The position numbers and the translations under genes are program-made. 46,740 nucleotides of DNA from Clostridium sp. MCC353. GTDB taxonomy: Bacteria > Bacillota > Clostridia > Lachnospirales > Lachnospiraceae. The stretch spans positions 1 through 46,740 of the forward strand of contig NZ_WQPN01000012.1 in NCBI RefSeq assembly GCF_018785315.1. The letters run 5' to 3'. Below are positions 1 to 8,956 of this stretch, piece after piece. Each line of letters starts with the position of its first letter. Position 1 is the first letter of the stretch. The notes under the pieces are model-generated. The model was not told the DNA's origin. It searched no databases and saw nothing but the letters and a program-made list of their open reading frames with translations.

Positions 1-135
1 GTTTCACTTACGGTTGGAAGCCGGTTTTCATCGCCAACGGATTCCGCTCCGTCCGGCGTCAAACCGCCAAGCAGGCCTCCACCCCCGTCCGTCCCCATTC
101 CCAGGATCCATGGCGTTACTTTTGCCAATCAACTA
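1..135. repeat. Probable right arm of a long inverted-repeat element cut by the window start
   Basis: No gene is seen here. The stretch at about 84-115 is C-rich on the + strand, like the right arms of the two complete elements at 15.0-16.0 kb. Read on the minus strand, the end (about 132-120) is AAAAGTAACGCC, close to the shared tip of that family (GAAAGTTACGCC). The left arm would lie outside the window, so self-complementarity cannot be tested. This is inferred from the tip and base composition only. Confidence 0.35.
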
Positions 136-149
136 AATAAAGATTCCCC

Positions 150-1070
150 CTAATTACCGTAGTCGTCCACAACCCAGTTTGAATGGGGATTATCCCGTAT
201 CAGAATCCATTTCCAATCTGTATACACGGCATTGGGTTCGAAACTCCAGGTATTGGCTCCGGTTTTAAGGGTGGAGAGAATGACAATGACATTTTCGCGT
301 GTTGCGCCGTTTGAGGCGCCTCGGCCGTATTTCATGTAAGAATCGGCCAAAGCCTCGGATTTTTCTTTGTCATACCATAAATCAGTCAGCGTACATTCTT
401 CTTCAAAAGAAGCCATTTTCGCGTCGATACATGCTTTTATGTCCTGGCTTACCGGTTCTGAATGTGTGTTGGAGGAATCAGCGTTTATAAGATTAAGATA
501 AAATGACATCTGTTCCTGGCGGGTGGATGAAGTGTCGAAATCGAGCAGCTCGCCGTCCTTGGTAATGAATACATTTTCAGCATGGCTTTCTAACAGGAAG
601 TTTCCGTTTGACGTTATATAGGATATTCCGGCGAAGATATAGCTGTCTAAATTGTCAGTCCGGTTATTTTCCTGTTTAGGATAAAGATAATCAACCAGTA
701 TGTAATCATAGTCTCTGAAGGTATCCACGGCGGGAAGGGAAATGTCTGTGCCGGATTCCTCTAAGGCGATTTTTATGATTCGGCTGCCGTTTAACTTCTT
801 TTCGGAATAAGGCAGTTCTGATTCGCGGATAAATGCGACTGCTTCCCGATAGCCTGCTGTCTGAGGATAGTCAATGTAAAGTTTTTGCAGAGTATCCGGC
901 TGAACTTCCTGTGCTGCCGGATCAGAGGACGGGGATGGTAGATCAACGTTGTTTACAGTGGTGGGGGCGGCAGCGGATGCAGCCGGTGTTTCCCCGGAAA
1001 TGACGGCGCTGCAGGCGTTAAGTTGTGCAGCCAGCAGCAGGGAGAGGGCGGCTGCTCCTATTTTTTTCAT
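150..1070 (-). CDS. Putative lipoprotein of unknown function
   Basis: A 306-residue protein starting MKKIGAAALS with a hydrophobic stretch ending in the lipobox-like LNAC, so a type II signal peptide and a membrane-anchored extracellular protein are likely. An Ala/Ser/Pro/Thr-rich linker follows (roughly residues 25-55), then a mixed acidic domain rich in Tyr and Asp that I do not recognise. The start at 1070 is chosen because GGAGG lies just upstream on the minus strand and the signal peptide begins there. The frame stays open upstream to a GTG at 1205, which has its own GGAGG and would add 45 residues before the signal peptide; that is unlikely for a lipoprotein but could be a leader. It is the only convincing minus-strand gene in the window. 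The upstream leader contains a hairpin repeat also found before the last gene. Confidence 0.7.
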   Translation of the reverse strand: MKKIGAAALSLLLAAQLNACSAVISGETPAASAAAPTTVNNVDLPSPSSDPAAQEVQPDTLQKLYIDYPQTAGYREAVAFIRESELPYSEKKLNGSRIIKIALEESGTDISLPAVDTFRDYDYILVDYLYPKQENNRTDNLDSYIFAGISYITSNGNFLLESHAENVFITKDGELLDFDTSSTRQEQMSFYLNLINADSSNTHSEPVSQDIKACIDAKMASFEEECTLTDLWYDKEKSEALADSYMKYGRGASNGATRENVIVILSTLKTGANTWSFEPNAVYTDWKWILIRDNPHSNWVVDDYGN

Positions 1071-1086
1071 AATATAATCCTCCACA

Positions 1087-1169
1087 CGGAGCGTTTTTTG
1101 CGCAGGTATGAACTGAGAACTCCAGATTCTCAGATGCGGTTCGAATTTGTGGCTCCGGCACAAATTAGG
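1087..1169 (-). repeat. 83-nt hairpin repeat, copy 1
   Basis: Read on the minus strand, this holds in order a GTGCCGGAGCC block, the hairpin CTGAGAA/TTCTCAG (stem 1113-1119 with 1127-1133), and a CCTGCGCAAA block. The same three blocks occur in the same order and at almost the same spacing at 45393-45474 on the + strand. In both places the element lies in sense orientation shortly before a start codon. Confidence 0.6.
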
Positions 1170-1205
1170 GTAAGAAAAATAAGCCGTCGGGATTATTTCC
1201 CTCAC

Positions 1206-1585
1206 GTTTACCTCCGTTAATGTTATTTTAGCATAAGACGTCGGGAGGGTCTATTTTGATATTCTTAATAATTTGATGACAGACGGCGGGAAAAAGGCTG
1301 TCTGGACTATTGCATAATCCGGGTATTTTTCTTATGGGAAAGGGTTAAAGGTATTGTTGGAATCACATTTATATGATATACTAAATAAGTATTTTCCAGG
1401 ACGGTTCCGTCCTGTTTTCGGCAGTTCGCCAATTTTCCAATGAATAAAAGCAGATAGAATGGAGGGATGCAGGTTGAGTGTATCTGTTTTTTGAGTTTTG
1501 TGTGCAGTGCCGCCCTGAGTTTGGATTGTGAACAGATAGGATAGGTGAATACTAACTGAAAAGGGAGAAATAAGATAAAATCCGG
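1206..1585. other. Intergenic region between the divergent lipoprotein gene and recA
   Basis: No supported gene. On the minus strand, TGCTAAAAT upstream of the GTG/GGAGG at about 1205-1215 looks like an extended -10 for the lipoprotein gene. On the + strand a short hairpin, CAGGAC/GTCCTG with TTTT after it, lies at 1397-1418, and a TATACT-like sequence sits just before it. Short open frames here have no convincing start or ribosome binding site. Confidence 0.4.
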
Positions 1586-1614
1586 TTGACAATTGCGGCC
1601 AACTATAATATAGT
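1586..1614 (+). promoter_or_regulatory. Sigma-A promoter of recA
   Basis: A perfect -35 TTGACA (1586-1591) is followed after 17 nt by -10 TATAGT (1609-1614). Transcription would start near 1621, giving a leader of about 130 nt before recA. Confidence 0.8.
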
Positions 1615-1629
1615 ATTATCTATGAAAAA

Positions 1630-1641
1630 GAACATTTGTTC
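1630..1641. promoter_or_regulatory. LexA (SOS) box of recA
   Basis: GAACATTTGTTC matches the Bacillus/Clostridium LexA consensus GAAC-N4-GTTC exactly. It lies just downstream of the recA -10 box and the predicted transcription start, where bound LexA would block initiation or clearance. The match is seen in the sequence; LexA control is established for recA in this group. Confidence 0.85.
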
Positions 1642-1754
1642 GTTCTGGAAGATGTTTGGAATTGACTCCGGCAGAGTGGAATGTTGAGGCCGGAGCAGAT
1701 GATTTTTGAACGTATTCCGGATCGTGGCCTGAATGCAGGCAGAGAGGTGTGGAG

Positions 1755-2855
1755 ATGAATAAAGATGAGAAGATGAAAGCCCTGGACGCGGCTTTGACAC
1801 AAATTGAGAAAGCATATGGAAAAGGCTCTGTGATGAAACTTGGTGATTCAGGGGCTAATATGAATATAGAAACCGTACCAACCGGCTCTTTAAGCCTGGA
1901 TATCGCATTGGGGCTGGGCGGCGTGCCTAAGGGAAGGGTGATCGAGGTTTACGGACCAGAATCCAGTGGTAAGACAACCGTAGCCCTTCACATGGTGGCA
2001 GAGGTGCAGAAGAGAGGCGGCATTGCCGGATTTATTGATGCGGAGCACGCGCTGGATCCTGTTTATGCCAAGAATATCGGCGTGGATATTGATAATTTAT
2101 ACATCTCCCAGCCGGACAACGGAGAGCAGGCACTGGAAATCACCGAGACCATGGTGCGTTCAGGAGCCGTTGATATTGTGATTGTGGACTCCGTAGCTGC
2201 CCTGGTGCCCAAGGCGGAGATCGACGGCGATATGGGGGATTCCCATGTGGGTCTGCAGGCCCGTCTGATGTCACAGGCCCTTCGTAAGCTGACGGCTGTG
2301 ATCAGCAAGTCCAACTGTACGGTTATTTTCATCAACCAGCTCCGTGAAAAAGTTGGAGTTATGTTTGGAAACCCGGAGACGACCACTGGAGGAAGGGCGC
2401 TGAAGTTTTATTCTTCCGTCCGTTTGGATGTGCGCCGTATCGAAACGCTGAAGCAGGCCGGAGAGATGATCGGCAACCGTGTCCGCGTTAAGGTGGTTAA
2501 GAATAAGATCGCGCCTCCGTTTAAAGAAGCGGAATTTGACATCATGTTCGGACAGGGTATTTCCAAAGAAGGCGATGTGCTGGATTTGGCTGCCAAGGAG
2601 AATATTATTGAAAAGAGCGGCGCATGGTATGCCTACAACGGCGTGAAGATCGGACAGGGGCGTGAGAATGCCAAGATTTATCTGAGAGAGAACCCACAGG
2701 TATGTGAAGAGGTTGAGAACAAAGTGCGCGCCCATTACGGGCTTAACGGGGCCGTAGAGGCCGTGGAAGCCAAAGAAGAGGGGAAAACAGAGAATTCCAA
2801 GCCTGAAAAAGCGGCAAAAGCGGCTGTGAAGGCAGAAGAGAAGACGGAAGCATAG
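1755..2855 (+). CDS. recA: Recombinase RecA
   Basis: RecA is the cytoplasmic DNA-dependent ATPase that forms filaments on single-stranded DNA, catalyses strand exchange and triggers LexA self-cleavage. The 366-residue protein has Walker [10 protein letters not shown], Walker [10 protein letters not shown], the loop INQLREKVG and the segment [14 protein letters not shown] typical of the family. The C-terminus is a Lys/Glu/Ala-rich tail slightly longer than in E. coli. ATG at 1755 is preferred over the GTG two codons upstream because AGAGAGG at 1741-1747 is then well spaced. It has its own sigma-A promoter and LexA box and is followed after 2 nt by recX, so the two are co-transcribed. Confidence 0.98.
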   Translation: MNKDEKMKALDAALTQIEKAYGKGSVMKLGDSGANMNIETVPTGSLSLDIALGLGGVPKGRVIEVYGPESSGKTTVALHMVAEVQKRGGIAGFIDAEHALDPVYAKNIGVDIDNLYISQPDNGEQALEITETMVRSGAVDIVIVDSVAALVPKAEIDGDMGDSHVGLQARLMSQALRKLTAVISKSNCTVIFINQLREKVGVMFGNPETTTGGRALKFYSSVRLDVRRIETLKQAGEMIGNRVRVKVVKNKIAPPFKEAEFDIMFGQGISKEGDVLDLAAKENIIEKSGAWYAYNGVKIGQGRENAKIYLRENPQVCEEVENKVRAHYGLNGAVEAVEAKEEGKTENSKPEKAAKAAVKAEEKTEA

Positions 2856-2857
2856 AT

Positions 2858-3469
2858 ATGCAGGTTACATCGGTAACACCTCTTGATAAAAGAAGGTACA
2901 AGATACTGCTGGATGAAGAAATTGTAATCGTGCTCTACAAAGGTGAGGTCAAACGTTACCAGATAGAAGCGGATGGAGAACTGGAACCGGAACAGTACGA
3001 AGAGATTCTCCATGAAATCCTGTTTAAAAGAGCGCGGGAACGAGTGGTTTTCCTCTTGAAGTCATCGGATAAGACGGAAAAGGAACTGCGCCAAAAACTG
3101 AAAGACGGTTTTTATCCTCAGGAGGCAGTGGATCATGCCATTGCCGCTGTGAAAAATTACCATTACATAGATGATGAACGCTATGCCAGGCAATATGTGG
3201 CAAATGGCGCCTGCAGGAAAAGCAGGCGTCAATTGTCATATGAGCTCCAAAAAAAGGGGATCGAACAGGATCTCATCGCAGACATCATGGAGGAAACCCC
3301 TGTTGACGAGGCGCAGCAGATCCGGGATTTCCTCAGGAAACGCCGTTATGACGGAGAGAACGCTTCTATAGAAGAGAAGAAAAAAATTATGGCTGCATTG
3401 GGACGGAAGGGCTTCTCTTATGAGACTATCTCGAAAGTAATTGGACAATTTTGCGACAACGATTATTAA
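2858..3469 (+). CDS. recX: Regulatory protein RecX
   Basis: RecX binds RecA filaments and modulates their extension and activity. The 203-residue protein has the family's tandem three-helix repeats, for example the segments around KSSDKTEKELRQKL, YHYIDDERYARQYV and SRRQLSYELQKKGI, and a C-terminal repeat ending MAALGRKGFSYETI. It starts 2 nt after the recA stop, so the two genes share the SOS promoter and are probably translationally coupled. Its length is usual for Firmicute RecX. Confidence 0.93.
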   Translation: MQVTSVTPLDKRRYKILLDEEIVIVLYKGEVKRYQIEADGELEPEQYEEILHEILFKRARERVVFLLKSSDKTEKELRQKLKDGFYPQEAVDHAIAAVKNYHYIDDERYARQYVANGACRKSRRQLSYELQKKGIEQDLIADIMEETPVDEAQQIRDFLRKRRYDGENASIEEKKKIMAALGRKGFSYETISKVIGQFCDNDY

Positions 3470-3482
3470 ACAGTGAATTTTG

Positions 3483-3512
3483 GTAACAGTTCAGACTTGT
3501 CAGAACTGTTAC
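3483..3512. repeat. GTAACAGTTC palindrome, copy 1
   Basis: Perfect 10-bp arms GTAACAGTTC / GAACTGTTAC around a 10-nt centre that can pair further (GAC/GTC). It lies 13 nt after the recX stop. No strong T-run follows (ACATTTTG), so it is a weak terminator at best. A close copy lies at 38334-38363, which suggests a dispersed palindromic repeat. Confidence 0.6.
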
Positions 3513-3551
3513 ACATTTTGTCTAAGAATGGTGAGTATAGCATGGATATAC

Positions 3552-3580
3552 TTGACATAATGTATAAAACGGTATAAAAT
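3552..3580 (+). promoter_or_regulatory. Sigma-A promoter of rny
   Basis: -35 TTGACA (3552-3557), 17-nt spacer, -10 TAAAAT (3575-3580, within TATAAAAT). It gives a short leader of about 45 nt to the rny ribosome binding site. Confidence 0.75.
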
Positions 3581-3629
3581 TGTAGTGTTGTATTCTTGTA
3601 CAATGAAAACTTAATAAGGAGGTGCTCCT

Positions 3630-5177
3630 GTGTCACAAGTAATAATAGCTGCATTGATTACGATGATTGTCGTGGCTCCTGTTACCTGGGTACTGGCAAC
3701 AGCTTACCGCAAGAATGCGTATGAAAGCAAGATTGGCAGTGCTGAGGAAAAGTCTAGGGAAATTATAGATGAAGCGTTAAAGACTGCAGAGACAAAGAAG
3801 CGTGAAGCTCTCCTGGAGGCAAAAGAGGAATCTTTAAAAACTAAGAATGAGTTAGAAAAAGAAACTAAGGAAAGAAGAGCTGAGCTTCAACGTTATGAAC
3901 GACGTGTATTGAGCAAAGAAGAGAACCTGGACAAAAAGTCCGAAGCAATGGAGAAACGCGAGGCAGGTCTTGCTGCTCGTGAGGAAAGCCTGAATAAAAA
4001 GAGTGCTGAAGTAGATACACTCTATCAGAAAGGGATACAGGAACTGGAACGTATTTCCGGTTTGACCTCCGAACAAGCAAAAGAATATCTTTTAAAATCT
4101 GTTGAAGAAGATGTAAAACATGACACTGCGAAATTAATTAAGGAACTTGAAAACAAAGCAAAAGAAGAAGCTGATAAGAAGGCAAAAGATTATGTGGTTA
4201 CAGCCATCCAGAGATGTGCTGCAGATCACGTTGCAGAGACGACAGTTTCAGTTGTGCAGCTCCCGAATGATGAGATGAAAGGCCGTATCATCGGACGAGA
4301 GGGACGCAACATACGTACTTTAGAAACCATGACCGGCGTGGAATTAATTATCGACGACACTCCGGAAGCGGTAGTATTATCCGGTTTTGATCCAATTCGA
4401 AGAGAAGTTGCAAGAATTGCATTGGAGCGTTTGATTGTAGACGGACGTATTCATCCGGCTAGAATCGAAGAGATGGTAGAGAAGGCACAAAAAGAAGTGG
4501 AAACCAACATGAGAGAAGAAGGCGAAGCCGCAACTCTTGAAGTGGGTATTCACGGTATTCATCCTGAGTTAGTTAAGCTGCTTGGTAAGATGAAATTCAG
4601 AACAAGCTACGGACAGAACGCGTTGAAGCATTCCATTGAAGTGGCCCAGTTATCAGGACTGCTGGCTGCGGAAATCGGTGTGGATGTACGTCTGGCTAAA
4701 CGTGCTGGTTTGTTACATGATATTGGTAAATCCATCGATCATGATATGGAAGGTTCCCACATACAGTTAGGTGCGGAACTTTGCAGAAAATATAAAGAAT
4801 CTGCGGTAGTAATCAACTCCGTAGAATCCCATCATGGCGATGTTGAGCCAGAAAGTTTGATCGCCTGCATCGTTCAGGCAGCGGATACCATATCGGCTGC
4901 AAGACCTGGTGCAAGAAGAGAGACCCTGGAAACATATACAAACAGATTAAAACAGTTAGAAGATATTACAAATTCCTTTAAGGGCGTGGACAAGTCCTTT
5001 GCCATCCAGGCAGGGCGGGAAGTCCGTATCATGGTAGTTCCGGAACAGGTGTCCGACGACGATATGATACTGCTTGCAAGAGAAGTTTCAAAGCGTATTG
5101 AAGATTCTCTTGAATATCCAGGTCAGATTAAGGTGAACGTAATCCGTGAATCGCGTGTAACGGATTACGCGAAGTAA
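3630..5177 (+). CDS. rny: Ribonuclease Y
   Basis: RNase Y is the membrane-anchored endoribonuclease that starts mRNA turnover in many Firmicutes. The 515-residue protein has an N-terminal membrane helix (about residues 2-25), a long Lys/Glu-rich coiled coil (about 30-200), a KH domain with the GxxG loop in [10 protein letters not shown], and an HD domain with the metal motif in [12 protein letters not shown], then the usual C-terminal domain ending with KVNVIRESR. The start is GTG at 3630, with AGGAGGTG ideally placed at 3616-3623. It has its own promoter and a strong terminator. The recA-recX-rny order is common in Clostridia. Confidence 0.97.
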   Translation: MSQVIIAALITMIVVAPVTWVLATAYRKNAYESKIGSAEEKSREIIDEALKTAETKKREALLEAKEESLKTKNELEKETKERRAELQRYERRVLSKEENLDKKSEAMEKREAGLAAREESLNKKSAEVDTLYQKGIQELERISGLTSEQAKEYLLKSVEEDVKHDTAKLIKELENKAKEEADKKAKDYVVTAIQRCAADHVAETTVSVVQLPNDEMKGRIIGREGRNIRTLETMTGVELIIDDTPEAVVLSGFDPIRREVARIALERLIVDGRIHPARIEEMVEKAQKEVETNMREEGEAATLEVGIHGIHPELVKLLGKMKFRTSYGQNALKHSIEVAQLSGLLAAEIGVDVRLAKRAGLLHDIGKSIDHDMEGSHIQLGAELCRKYKESAVVINSVESHHGDVEPESLIACIVQAADTISAARPGARRETLETYTNRLKQLEDITNSFKGVDKSFAIQAGREVRIMVVPEQVSDDDMILLAREVSKRIEDSLEYPGQIKVNVIRESRVTDYAK

Positions 5178-5198
5178 TTGTTCGGAGTGAAATGATTA

Positions 5199-5251
5199 AT
5201 ACCCTAAAGCCATATGAATTTAATGTTCAGATGGTTTTAGGGTATTTTTTT
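5199..5251 (+). terminator. Rho-independent terminator of rny
   Basis: Stem ATACCCTAAA with TTTTAGGGTAT, extended inward by CCA/TGG, followed by seven T. It lies 22 nt after the rny stop. Confidence 0.85.
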
Positions 5252-5289
5252 GTCCCCAAGGATCCCTGTACCATCTTTCGCCTTAAAGG

Positions 5290-5318
5290 TTGCCCTTTTT
5301 ACCCCATTTTGATATACT
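5290..5318 (+). promoter_or_regulatory. Possible promoter of the sensor kinase gene
   Basis: TTGCCC (5290-5295), 17-nt spacer, TATACT (5313-5318), about 120 nt before the kinase start. The match is moderate and is inferred from sequence only. Confidence 0.45.
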
Positions 5319-5440
5319 GAAATAAGTGTGAAGCTGAATGGAGCCTGATTGGGTGGCGTTTACCACGGCCTTTGCGCATTGACAGCAGAGCTGGGGCTTT
5401 TGCATTCCAGCGGGATCATTGTGAAAAATGGAGAAACGAT

Positions 5441-8227
5441 ATGAATAAGAGAAAATTCCGCCGTCTGGCATACATGGCGGTGTGGATAGCGGCAGGCATA
5501 TTTGTCCTGTTGGCTGCAGGTACGGCAGCCGCCCAAACTCCGGAAGAGCCGGTGCTGAAAGTAGCGTTTCCGGACTTGGATGGGCTCTGTGAAACCGACC
5601 AGTACGGAAACAGAAAAGGTCTGGTGGTGGATTATCTCAATGAGATTGCCAAATACACCAATTGGAGATATGAATATATTGAAGTCAATAATGACGATAT
5701 AGTTGATGAATTTCAAAAAGGGAAGTTTGACCTGATGGGAGGCGCGTTTTATTCATCGGGATTTGAGGAATTTTTTGCTTATCCCGATTACAATACGGGC
5801 AGGAGCCGGGCTGTACTGCTCTGCCGCAGGGATGATAGCAGCCTTTTGGGATATGATTTATCATCATTAAATGGAAAGACAATAGGAGTTTATGAGAGGG
5901 CAGGGGATAAAATCAGATATTTGAACGAGTTCCTTACCAGCAACGACCTGGATTGCAGGCTCAGATATTATTCTTATGAGGATATGAAAGATGGAAACCT
6001 GTATGAAAATCTCCGTTCCGGTGAAGTGGATATGCTGCTGGGCAATGATCTGGAGATCGGCGGGGAGTTCCGCATGGTCACTTCCTTCCAGGCACAGCCC
6101 TATTATATCGTAACGACTGTGGGTAATACGGAAGTATTGGACGGCTTGAATATGGCGCTTCAGCATATTCTGGAATCCACGCCCGGCTTTGCGGAAACAT
6201 CTTATTATGTCAATTTTCCGGATGTAAGAATGGCGGACATTCAATTGAACGAAAGTGAAGTGCGCTATATAGAGGAAAAGAGGAACCTTACAGTGGCGGT
6301 TCCTCCTAACTGGCATCCATTTTATTGTGAAGGCAATCCGGCAGAGGTTTACAAAGGGGTTCTTCCGGAACTGCTTGAAAAAATCAGCGATTTTACCGGC
6401 CTTCAGTTTTCCTATGTTTACGGAGATAATTATGGGGATTGCCTCCGCATGGTGCAGCAGGGAAAGGCGGATATTCTGGGGGGATATCTGAGCAGGAGTG
6501 AACAGGCGTTTGACGATGGTTTAGCCCTGACGCAGCCGTATATCAGTTTAAATAACATTGTTATAAAGAATAAACTTGGCGGCTATCCCGGTCCGGGGCT
6601 GACCTGCGGTATATTAAACGGCAGGCTGCTGCCTGTAAGTTTTGAGGCGGGGGAAGTCCGCAGCTATGATACGGTTACGGAAATGCTGAAGGCGGTCAAT
6701 GACGGCGAGGTGGATTATATCTACGGTATTTCCGCAATGCTGGAACAGGAACTGCAGAACCACCGTTATCTGAACGTGGCTCCTGTGACCCGGGAAAGTG
6801 ATAGTACGGACGTCGCTTTTGCCATCGCAAGACCGGCTGCGCCGGAACTTCTTACGATTTTAAATAAGGCGGTTGCAAATATTTCCACTGAGGAAAAGGC
6901 GGCGATTCTGGACCGCAATCTGGTATCTGTAGGCTATACCAGGCTTTCAATTCAGGATTTGATCTACGCCAACCCCCTTGCCAGTGTTCTGATTCTGGGA
7001 TGCGTGCTGTTTTTGATCATGGCAATAATCCTGCTTATTATCAGAAGCCGGATGAAAAATGCCCTCATGCAGAGCAGGCTGGAAGCGGCGGAAGCCAAGA
7101 GCCAGGCAAAAAGCGGATTTCTTTCCCAAATGAGCCATGAAATCCGCACGCCGATGAACGCCATCGTCGGCCTTGCCGATTTGACCTGTATGGCAGAGGA
7201 CGTGCCGCCGGAAATTGAGGATAAGCTGAAAAAGATTCACAGCTCCTCCAAATACCTGCTGGCACTGATCAATGACATTTTGGATATGTCACGGATTGAG
7301 AATGGGAAGATGGAGATTGAACAAAAAGGATTTTCTCTGTCCCTTGTGCTGAATGAACTGGAAGAAATGATGAGCACCCAGGCAGAGCAGAAAGGCCTGC
7401 GGCTCCAGACGGAAAGCCAGATCAGCCATGACTGGCTGGAAGGGGATCCAATCCGCCTGCGCCAGGTACTTGCAAACCTGCTTTCCAATGCGGTTAAATT
7501 TACCCAGCCCGGAGGCAGGATCATTTTAAGGGCGGAGGAAACCGGATTTGACGGAGAAACCGTGGAGTATCATTTTTCCGTACAGGATACTGGCGTTGGT
7601 ATCGGACCGAAAGACCAGGAACGGATTTTCGCTTCCTTTGAACAGTTGAAACCATCAGTGTCCCACAGCGCGGGAACCGGGCTGGGCCTGCCGATCAGCC
7701 GCAGCATTGCGAGACTGATGGGAGGAGACCTTAACGTGAAAAGTGAGCTGGGAAAGGGGTCCGAGTTCTATATGACGTTACGGTTCCCTCTGGGGGCCGT
7801 AACTCAGGAACCGGAGCCGGAATCCGTGGGTCAGGAGCCGGACCTGAACGGTATGAACATTTTGCTGGCAGAGGATAATGACCTCAACGCAGAAATTGCC
7901 CAGGAACTCCTTGCCATGCAGGGCGTAAACGTATGCCGTGCGTCCAATGGCCAGGAGGCTGTGGAGCTGTTTCTCTCCAGCAAACCGGGCCGGTTCCAGG
8001 CAGTTCTCATGGATATCCGGATGCCGGTCAAAAATGGCCATGAGGCGGCCATGGATATCCGTTCCAGCGGCCGTCCGGACGCTGATGTGCCGATTATCGC
8101 CATGACAGCCAATACCTTTAAAGAAGATGAAGAGGCCGCCAGGGAAGCCGGTATGAACGGTTTTGTGCCAAAACCGGTTGATCCGGTTCGCTTATACACC
8201 GTGCTGCGGGAATATGCGCCGCGTTAA
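5441..8227 (+). CDS. Hybrid histidine kinase with tandem solute-binding (SBP_bac_3) sensor domains
   Basis: A 928-residue BvgS/EvgS-like sensor. After an N-terminal signal/membrane segment (about residues 10-30) come two extracellular solute-binding-protein family 3 domains (about 35-255 and 275-505), which would bind a small ligand such as an amino acid. Then come one membrane helix (about 512-535), a HisKA domain with phospho-acceptor His566 in SHEIRTPMN, an ATPase domain with N-, G1- and G2-type boxes (LLSNAVKFT, DTGVGIGPKD, GTGLGL), and a receiver domain with phospho-acceptor Asp858 in LMDIRMP. There is no HPt domain and no response regulator gene beside it, so the output partner is elsewhere or the receiver works in cis. 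ATG at 5441 is preferred over the longer frame from 5372 because GGAGA is well spaced and a signal sequence follows. Confidence 0.9.
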   Translation: MNKRKFRRLAYMAVWIAAGIFVLLAAGTAAAQTPEEPVLKVAFPDLDGLCETDQYGNRKGLVVDYLNEIAKYTNWRYEYIEVNNDDIVDEFQKGKFDLMGGAFYSSGFEEFFAYPDYNTGRSRAVLLCRRDDSSLLGYDLSSLNGKTIGVYERAGDKIRYLNEFLTSNDLDCRLRYYSYEDMKDGNLYENLRSGEVDMLLGNDLEIGGEFRMVTSFQAQPYYIVTTVGNTEVLDGLNMALQHILESTPGFAETSYYVNFPDVRMADIQLNESEVRYIEEKRNLTVAVPPNWHPFYCEGNPAEVYKGVLPELLEKISDFTGLQFSYVYGDNYGDCLRMVQQGKADILGGYLSRSEQAFDDGLALTQPYISLNNIVIKNKLGGYPGPGLTCGILNGRLLPVSFEAGEVRSYDTVTEMLKAVNDGEVDYIYGISAMLEQELQNHRYLNVAPVTRESDSTDVAFAIARPAAPELLTILNKAVANISTEEKAAILDRNLVSVGYTRLSIQDLIYANPLASVLILGCVLFLIMAIILLIIRSRMKNALMQSRLEAAEAKSQAKSGFLSQMSHEIRTPMNAIVGLADLTCMAEDVPPEIEDKLKKIHSSSKYLLALINDILDMSRIENGKMEIEQKGFSLSLVLNELEEMMSTQAEQKGLRLQTESQISHDWLEGDPIRLRQVLANLLSNAVKFTQPGGRIILRAEETGFDGETVEYHFSVQDTGVGIGPKDQERIFASFEQLKPSVSHSAGTGLGLPISRSIARLMGGDLNVKSELGKGSEFYMTLRFPLGAVTQEPEPESVGQEPDLNGMNILLAEDNDLNAEIAQELLAMQGVNVCRASNGQEAVELFLSSKPGRFQAVLMDIRMPVKNGHEAAMDIRSSGRPDADVPIIAMTANTFKEDEEAAREAGMNGFVPKPVDPVRLYTVLREYAPR

Positions 8228-8333
8228 CTGATATCTTACAGAATTATTTGATAAAAAATGCCGGTTTAGAGTACTTTTAGAGATATCTCCGTTAAAATTT
8301 AGAATATAAATTTTATTTTGGAGGAGTGAAAAG

Positions 8334-8903
8334 ATGAAAATCAAAAAAGCTGTTTTAGTACTGCTCACCGGTTCTTTATTAATGAATACAATTCCTTGTT
8401 TTGCGGCCGCGGAAGGCGGAGGAACGGTGAAAGTATCATCCACATCTTCCGTTTCGTCAGAGGACTATTCCCAGATTCCCGATGCGGAAACACTGCAAAA
8501 GGATGTAGGATTCGTGCCTAAGACCGCGGATGCCCTTGCCGGCGGATTTAAATTCATTTCCGGAAGCATTACGGAGTCATTTGATATGGATACCAACGGT
8601 AATATTACAAATAAAACAAAGGGGATAAGTTTTAAGTACGACAGGGATAAGGATGGAAACGTGAAGTCCGTTACGTATTCTGCCGAACCCCATAAGTTCC
8701 AGGTATTTCCGGAAAATTCCCATGTAACGAAATATGGGGAAGTGGAATTATATTTCGACAGCCAGTATGCCAATTATCTTGCATGGGCCGAGGATGACAT
8801 CTTTTATCACTTGATCGATATCAATAAAAAGGTTACGGAAGAAGAAATGATAGATATGGCAAAGGGGATCATTGATATCAAAAAGGCTGCAGACAAGCAG
8901 TAG
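8334..8903 (+). CDS. Small secreted protein, possibly DUF4367-like
   Basis: A 189-residue protein with a clear signal peptide (MKIKKAVLVLLTGSLLMNT, cleavage probably after CFAAA) and a Ser/Thr-rich segment. The following domain, of about 130 residues, begins near DVGFVPKTADALAGGFKF and ends with a YLAWAEDDIFYHLID-KKVTEEEMIDMAKGI pattern. That ending resembles DUF4367 domains, often found in extracytoplasmic proteins near sigma/anti-sigma systems; the family call is tentative. The ribosome binding site GGAGGAGTG is strong. It follows the sensor kinase by about 100 nt and might be a target or accessory protein, but this is a guess. Confidence 0.6.
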   Translation: MKIKKAVLVLLTGSLLMNTIPCFAAAEGGGTVKVSSTSSVSSEDYSQIPDAETLQKDVGFVPKTADALAGGFKFISGSITESFDMDTNGNITNKTKGISFKYDRDKDGNVKSVTYSAEPHKFQVFPENSHVTKYGEVELYFDSQYANYLAWAEDDIFYHLIDINKKVTEEEMIDMAKGIIDIKKAADKQ

Positions 8904-8956
8904 ACGCCTTAGATGCCTGCTGTACATTTTCAGATGGGGCCGACCGGTATGGGTAT

